Positions 22,501 through 26,235 of a DNA stretch of 26,235 nucleotides are shown here, piece after piece. Source of the DNA: Caryophanales bacterium UBA6985 (GTDB lineage Bacteria > Bacillota_I > Bacilli_A > RF39 > UBA660); assembly GCA_002450035.1 (NCBI GenBank), contig DJYF01000014.1, positions 1-26,235 of the forward strand. The letters are read 5' to 3'. The stretch's first letter is position 1. Every line of letters begins with the position of its first letter. The notes beneath the pieces were generated by a model. That model was given only the letters and a program-made list of their open reading frames with translations. It did not search any database and had not been told where the DNA came from. The position numbers and the translations under genes are program-made.

Positions 22501-22864
22501 ATTCATTAAAAGTAGGTTTATTATTTAAGTCATTATAATCACCTGTTTTCGCTACAGTTGCAAGAGCATCAAGATCTGACTTTAATGCAAATTTACTAAG
22601 GTCAATATCATTTCCTAATGCCTCTACTTTAAGCCATTGTCTATTACCTAAATATTTATATGTTTCTTCGGTATCTTGTACATATACCAAAGTTCCTTCT
22701 TTTAGCCTCTCCTCTGGAATATTATTTCTATCTTTGATAGTGGCTACTTCTTTATAACCTCCTTTACCATAAGTAGAATCATGGGTAGGATAAGTATCTT
22801 CCAGAGAAGCAGGAACAATAGGTGCGGACACCTATGTTCCTAATAAATCATCGTATTTATACAT
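19526..22864 (-). CDS. Large amber-recoded appendage (fibre) protein
   Basis: This is an 1112 aa protein assembled across eight TAG codons (22832, 20987, 20927, 20219, 20111, 19982, 19961, 19850). The start is the ATG at 22864, giving MYKYDDLLGT, then TAG at codon 11, then VSAPIVP, so the apparent downstream start is an artefact of the standard code. Residues 1-80 form a conserved-looking head ending GTLVYVQDTEETYKYLG. Fibre-type motifs follow: VAKTGDYNDLNNKP near residue 105 and a KQDKLPDGVNGQVLKWNNGW segment. Several beta-sandwich-like segments come next, and APFRVYENGKVVAVDLVMKG near residue 770 is typical of siphophage tail appendages. Seven of the eight TAGs lie in the last 490 codons. 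I infer a head or tail fibre; the attachment site is not known. Confidence 0.88.
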
Positions 22865-23844
22865 TATTTAAGATAGAATTTAATTTGATAATCATGTTCC
22901 CCGTTTTGTAATTCACTTGTTCTATAAGCTGAATATACCATACCATTTACCATTACAGTAGTTTTATACATATGAATAGCAGTACTTCTTTGTCCGTCAA
23001 TATAAATTGACATACTATCCGTAGTTAAACTATCTGGAATTAAAATATAATGATATTTAGGAACATTATTAGAATCAATTCTAAATATTAAAGAATCTTC
23101 TCTATTCATCTTAAATTTAGAGAATCCTTCAGTATCATTTTTATCACCCGAATCAGATGCTCCAAAATAGATAAGATATTGTCCTTCATTTTGTGGAATA
23201 ACTCTTGTTTTTCCTAATTCCACCCATGTTTCTCCGTCCCAATACTTAATATAAGTTCCATCATAAACTATATTACCGGGTCTATAAGAACCTAGAATAT
23301 TAACGTTTAATGCTGTTTTTGTATTAAGTCCGGTTGGAAGTAATTCAGTATTATGGAAAATAAGAGTTCCATTTGTCATGCTTCCTCCTAAGAATAATAA
23401 AGTACTATTCTCAGGAATTTCTATAAAATCTCCTCCTAAATCATAATCATATTGAACAACAAAAATTGTATTGTCCATAGGAAGTTTATTTTCATCTAAG
23501 AACATATCTTGAGTTAATCTGTTAACTAACTTTTCGCATCCACCACAAATATCTGTAATAAGATTCTTTCTTAAAAAGACTCTTCCTTTTCCACTATATT
23601 TCTTAGGTTGATATTTTTTATCTTTAAACTTTAATACAGAAATTCTGTTTTGGATTACATTTGTTAAATCTTCTTCGTCAGGATAGTTTTGTACTTCTAC
23701 AATACCTGTATCAAAACCTAAATTTTTAACAACTTCTTCTTTTTCAGCTTTATTAAAATCACTGAAATATTTATGCTTTTCAACAAACTTGTCATCAAAT
23801 ACAGGTTTTACTGCTGGTTTGTTGCATCCGCAATTTTTTTCCAT
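22864..23844 (-). CDS. Appendage/fibre-like protein with beta-solenoid-type stretch
   Basis: This is a 326 aa protein with no TAG codons. The N-terminus carries NCGCNKP, then a helical segment of about 100 residues with a second Cys pair (ICGGCEKL). Around residues 145-175 lies a hydrophobic/Asn-Gly pattern (IPENSTLLFLGGSMTNGTLI) of the kind seen at the start of right-handed beta-helix and pectate-lyase-like modules in Bacteroidales phage and polysaccharide-associated proteins. The next segment, VYDGTYIKYWDGETWVELG, is a small aromatic repeat common in fibre proteins. The C-terminal 100 residues are beta-rich and close with YQIKFYLK. The stop TAA shares its last base with the next ATG (TAATG). 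I infer a virion appendage protein; the ligand is unknown. Confidence 0.8.
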   Translation of the reverse strand: MEKNCGCNKPAVKPVFDDKFVEKHKYFSDFNKAEKEEVVKNLGFDTGIVEVQNYPDEEDLTNVIQNRISVLKFKDKKYQPKKYSGKGRVFLRKNLITDICGGCEKLVNRLTQDMFLDENKLPMDNTIFVVQYDYDLGGDFIEIPENSTLLFLGGSMTNGTLIFHNTELLPTGLNTKTALNVNILGSYRPGNIVYDGTYIKYWDGETWVELGKTRVIPQNEGQYLIYFGASDSGDKNDTEGFSKFKMNREDSLIFRIDSNNVPKYHYILIPDSLTTDSMSIYIDGQRSTAIHMYKTTVMVNGMVYSAYRTSELQNGEHDYQIKFYLK

Positions 23845-23883
23845 ATATTATGTAATATAATTAAAAATTAAAAATTAAATCTT

Positions 23884-24714
23884 TTACTTACCACAACCAC
23901 ATCCTGAGCTATAAACTACTCCCGAACTGTTGCCATTTCTATAAGGTTGTCCTTTTGGAACTGAGCTTAAGCTATCATTAGGATTATAACAAAAACTTTT
24001 GCAGCTTTCTGCGTCCTCTAATATTTCTTCAGCTTCTTCCAATCTACAATCTTCTAATAAATAGTTTAGTACATTTATCGTAATCCAAACAAAATCTCTC
24101 TTATATATTAAATCTTTCTATTCCTCAGTGAGTTTATAATATTTTTTCAGACTACGTCCTCCAAAATAATTTTTATTTTTCTCTATGTCATTTATCAACT
24201 ACTTGCACAAATTTATATAACATTTCCATAAATAGCAAGTAGAAAAAAAGTTTTCTTGTGATTTAACAAGAGTAGTCTTATGTGTGTCAATATTTACAGT
24301 TAAACTAACTGGGTCTATTTCAATAAGTTCATTATTTATATTTTTATAAACCCTTTTTCCATCAGAAACGTAAATATTTTTATATTTTTTCAAATCATTA
24401 TACTATTGTTCATTTTCTTTTAAATACCAGTCTACTGTTGGTAAAATAATATGTGTAACTTTGAACAAGCCATCCTATCCAATATTTAATAAGACCTCAT
24501 TAAGTTTTCCCTTATCATGAGTAGTATAAACAATAGCAACCAATCTTGGTCCGTCACTTCTTTCCCAAGTTACTATATCTAAAGTAACTGTATCTGAATA
24601 ACAAAACTCAAATGGATTTTCTGGTTCTTCTTTATATAAATCATAAGATACATCTCTTATGTATAACTAACAATCACAATTCTATTTTAATTTAAATAAA
24701 GTTGGACAATCCAT
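23884..24714 (-). CDS. Amber-recoded conserved phage protein, second paralogue
   Basis: This is a 276 aa protein after reading six TAG codons as Gln (24682, 24667, 24475, 24403, 24199, 24118). Two of them fall at codons 11 and 16, so translation without amber decoding would give only a 10-residue peptide. The N-terminus has a QNCDCQL motif, the middle is a beta-rich domain with HIILPTVDW and KNIYVSDGKRVYK, and the C-terminal third is helical with paired Cys residues and a Gly/Cys tail ending GCGCGK. It is homologous over its full length to the 222 aa gene upstream, with about 50 extra residues mainly at the C-terminus. It begins inside the small gene before it. The molecular role is not known; the family sits next to fibre genes here. 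Confidence 0.87.
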
Positions 24715-24886
24715 AGGAAGTTTCAATTAATTGATTTTCGAAAATCGGGAAATTATCTATATTATTTTCCAGATTATTTAAATATATTTTAGCAAGTATA
24801 TTAGAAAGGTCTTCTTTATAACCTCTTTTTAATCTAGAAACAATTGTTTTATATTCTTCTATTATAGAATTTTGTAAATTACTCAT
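24692..24886 (-). CDS. Small helical protein between two paralogues
   Basis: This is a 64 aa protein. Its ATG lies inside the end of the upstream gene (ATGAGTAA, 8-base overlap), and its 3' end overlaps the next gene by 23 bases. I chose this ATG rather than a GTG three codons upstream because of the coupling overlap. The first two thirds are predicted helical and Lys/Glu-rich (EEYKTIVSRLKRGYKEDLSN), and the end is more hydrophobic. There is no TAG and no recognisable domain. The tight overlaps on both sides argue that it is real and co-translated with the flanking paralogues, perhaps as a partner subunit. This is inference from arrangement only. Confidence 0.7.
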   Translation of the reverse strand: MSNLQNSIIEEYKTIVSRLKRGYKEDLSNILAKIYLNNLENNIDNFPIFENQLIETSYGLSNFI

Positions 24887-25547
24887 TACATTCACACTAT
24901 GTATTATCCTCTTCTGAACAGAATTGATAACAATTATTTAGTTTTTCTAATAATCTCTATGCTTCCCAATATTTTCCACAATCCGCATAATAACGAATCA
25001 TATTAAGAAACATATTAATCATATCTCTACGATATTTAAGTTCTTCTTTCGGAGTATTAGAAGTATAGGAACAATTGTTTTCCATTTCTAACAATTCCTA
25101 TATTTTACTCTATAGACACTATTCTATAATACACAAAGAGAAAAAATCCTTCTTTTCAATTCCAAAATTTGATTTCTCTTTACATTCTAATAACTCTTCT
25201 AAAGTTACATTTTCATAGGATTCTCCGTTATATTTTAGAATAGTCTTTCCACTTGCAACATATATTTCTTCTCCAAATTTTCTATTAAGATGATTATCAT
25301 CATTATTTAAATTAAGCCATTCTACAGTTGGTATTACGAGATGATATATAGTATAATAACCATCAGAAGTTAAAGTATAAACCATATCATTATCATAAGT
25401 AAGAAAAGATTCTACTAAACTACTTCCTTTAGTCGTATTCTTCTGTAGAATGTTTAATTTAACAGTTTGACTGCAGGGAATATCCCCGCAGTCTCCTGTT
25501 ATTAATATGTTGCAATCTTTTTGTTCTATATCAAATCGTGCTCTCAT
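24879..25547 (-). CDS. Amber-recoded conserved phage protein, paralogue of the gene at 23884-24714
   Basis: This is a 222 aa protein once five in-frame TAG codons (at 25119, 25110, 25098, 24957 and 24897) are read as Gln; in the standard code it would appear to stop after 142 aa. The N-terminal half is beta-rich with a Cys pair (DCNILITGDCGDIPC) and carries the motif YHLVIPTVEW. The C-terminal half is helical and ends in the Cys-rich tail QCECNE. It aligns over its whole length with the gene two positions downstream: VIPTVEW with ILPTVDW, EIYVASGKT with NIYVSDGKR, KYRRDMINMFLNMI with IYKRDFVWITINVL. That match continues across the TAGs, which shows that they are read through. The stop overlaps the next start as ATGAGTAA, indicating translational coupling. 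The function is unknown; a tail or appendage assembly role is inferred from position. Confidence 0.88.
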
Positions 25548-25548
25548 T

Positions 25549-25929
25549 TTAAGGAAGTTTTTCTTCTAATGCAGTGATTCTTGCTCTATCTAAACTAGCT
25601 TGTGCAATAACACCTGAAATAGATTCTTCTAATCCAGAAATCTTATCTACTTGTTCTTGCATTTCGGCTGCTATTCTTTTAGCTTCTAAAGCAGTAGAGT
25701 ATGCTAATTCAGCTCTTGATTGAGCATATAAAGCAATTTCTTTTAGTTGTTCTACTTTTGTAAAAAGTTCAGCAACATCTGCTTTTAGAAGTTGTAATTC
25801 TCTATCTAAACATTTTGGTTTTTCTTCAGTACATTGTGGTAAACAATGTTCTTTTGGTTTCTCACAGTGTTCTTCATGTTTCCAATGTTTTTCACCATGA
25901 TACCATTCGTCTTTCCAATCGTGATGCAT
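25549..25929 (-). CDS. His/Cys-rich N-terminus plus coiled-coil protein, virion-associated candidate
   Basis: This is a 126 aa protein that starts at ATG and ends with TAA, one base before the next ATG. The first 35 residues are unusually rich in His, Trp, Glu, Lys and Cys (for example HHDWKDEWYHGEKHWKHEEH, then CEKPKEHC and CTEEKPKC), which suggests metal binding or a pH-sensitive interaction surface. From about residue 40 to the end the sequence is a long amphipathic helix with heptad-like spacing (LLKADVAELFTKVEQLKEIA), consistent with a trimeric coiled coil such as a fibre stalk. It has no TAG codon. The position ahead of appendage genes suggests a small structural or assembly protein. 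The function is not established, and no homologue is named with confidence. Confidence 0.85.
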   Translation of the reverse strand: MHHDWKDEWYHGEKHWKHEEHCEKPKEHCLPQCTEEKPKCLDRELQLLKADVAELFTKVEQLKEIALYAQSRAELAYSTALEAKRIAAEMQEQVDKISGLEESISGVIAQASLDRARITALEEKLP

Positions 25930-25945
25930 AATTTATAATATTTAA

Positions 25946-26235
25946 TTAAAATTCTTCATCTTCTATTGTATATCCGCAAGATTTTAAATAGGCCATTTCT
26001 TCATCTGTAACCCAAGCTCTTTCTCCCGATATTACATCAGTTTGGCTTGATGGGTCTCTTTGAAGAATTAATTTATATGTGTCAGAATTTGGTTCTGCAG
26101 AAGGTTGAATCATTCCAATAATATTGTGAATAGTTGCTTCATCCCCAAGTTTAATAGAACGATCTCCATTAGAACTAATTACTCTTACATTTGTTTTGTA
26201 TATAAATCCAGCTTGAGTATCTATTTTATATCCTA
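25946..26235 (-). CDS. Hypothetical small phage protein, 5' end beyond window
   Basis: The last 96 codons of a gene that enters from the right edge are visible and end in TAA. There is no in-frame TAG in the visible part. The sequence is mixed polar and beta-prone, with a recognisable stretch ILQRDPSS followed by SGERAWVTDEEMAYLKSCGY and an acidic end (EDEEF). I do not recognise a domain or catalytic motif. It lies 16 bases upstream of the His-rich coiled-coil gene on the same strand, so it is probably the previous gene of the same late transcript. A virion or assembly role is inferred only from this context. The start codon is not visible, so total length is unknown. Confidence 0.75.
   Translation of the reverse strand, partial: GYKIDTQAGFIYKTNVRVISSNGDRSIKLGDEATIHNIIGMIQPSAEPNSDTYKLILQRDPSSQTDVISGERAWVTDEEMAYLKSCGYTIEDEEF

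Noticed and set aside
1..26235. Code 4 (TGA as Trp)
   Set aside because: No gene needs TGA as a sense codon; TGG serves for Trp throughout.
1..26235. tRNA genes (including a CUA suppressor), CRISPR arrays, IS elements, att sites
   Set aside because: Intergenic space is almost absent, and no cloverleaf, direct-repeat array, transposase or integrase was seen.

Overview
The window is one uninterrupted block of late (virion) genes from a tailed phage, most likely a crAss-like phage (order Crassvirales) infecting a Bacteroidota host. Everything is transcribed leftwards (minus strand), coding density is near total, and the DNA is AT-rich. The decisive feature is amber recoding. In a standard reading most genes look shattered, but every break is an in-frame TAG, and reading TAG as an amino acid (glutamine, genetic code 15) restores 19 long clean genes. 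I count 60 in-frame TAG codons in about 8,600 codons. Every stop codon visible in the window (18 of 18) is TAA; no gene ends in TGA. The crAss assignment rests on remembered resemblance of the capsid and connector-type proteins and on gene order, not on a search.

Layout in transcription order (right to left). (1) 26235-23884: four small to medium genes plus one entering from the right edge. They include a His-rich coiled-coil protein and two full-length paralogues (222 and 276 aa) separated by a 64 aa ORF. (2) 23844-16405: three large appendage or fibre-like genes: 326 aa with a beta-solenoid-like stretch, 1112 aa, and 1038 aa with collagen-like Gly-X-Y repeats and tandem 68 aa modules. A strong hairpin terminator follows. 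(3) 16297-13625: a self-contained capsid cassette consisting of a Bacteroides-type promoter, an acidic scaffold-like protein, the major capsid protein, and a terminator whose stem core matches the one before the cassette. (4) 13603-8712: the conserved downstream morphogenesis genes (315, 345, 412, 227, 233 and 71 aa), several of which look like head-tail connector or ring components, with a terminator between the 412 and 227 aa genes. (5) 8712-1: fibre-type genes of 183 and 551 aa, and a giant fibre of at least 2,138 aa that runs off the left edge.

TAG is unevenly used. The capsid block (major capsid protein through the 412 aa gene) has 2 TAGs in about 1,545 codons. The fibre, connector and paralogue genes carry the other 58, and in six genes the first TAG falls within codons 10-21. 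Together with hairpins placed between the blocks, this suggests that late-gene output depends on two phage-controlled steps: amber decoding and terminator read-through. No tRNA, CRISPR array, IS element, integrase or intron was recognised, and the portal and terminase are not in the window.
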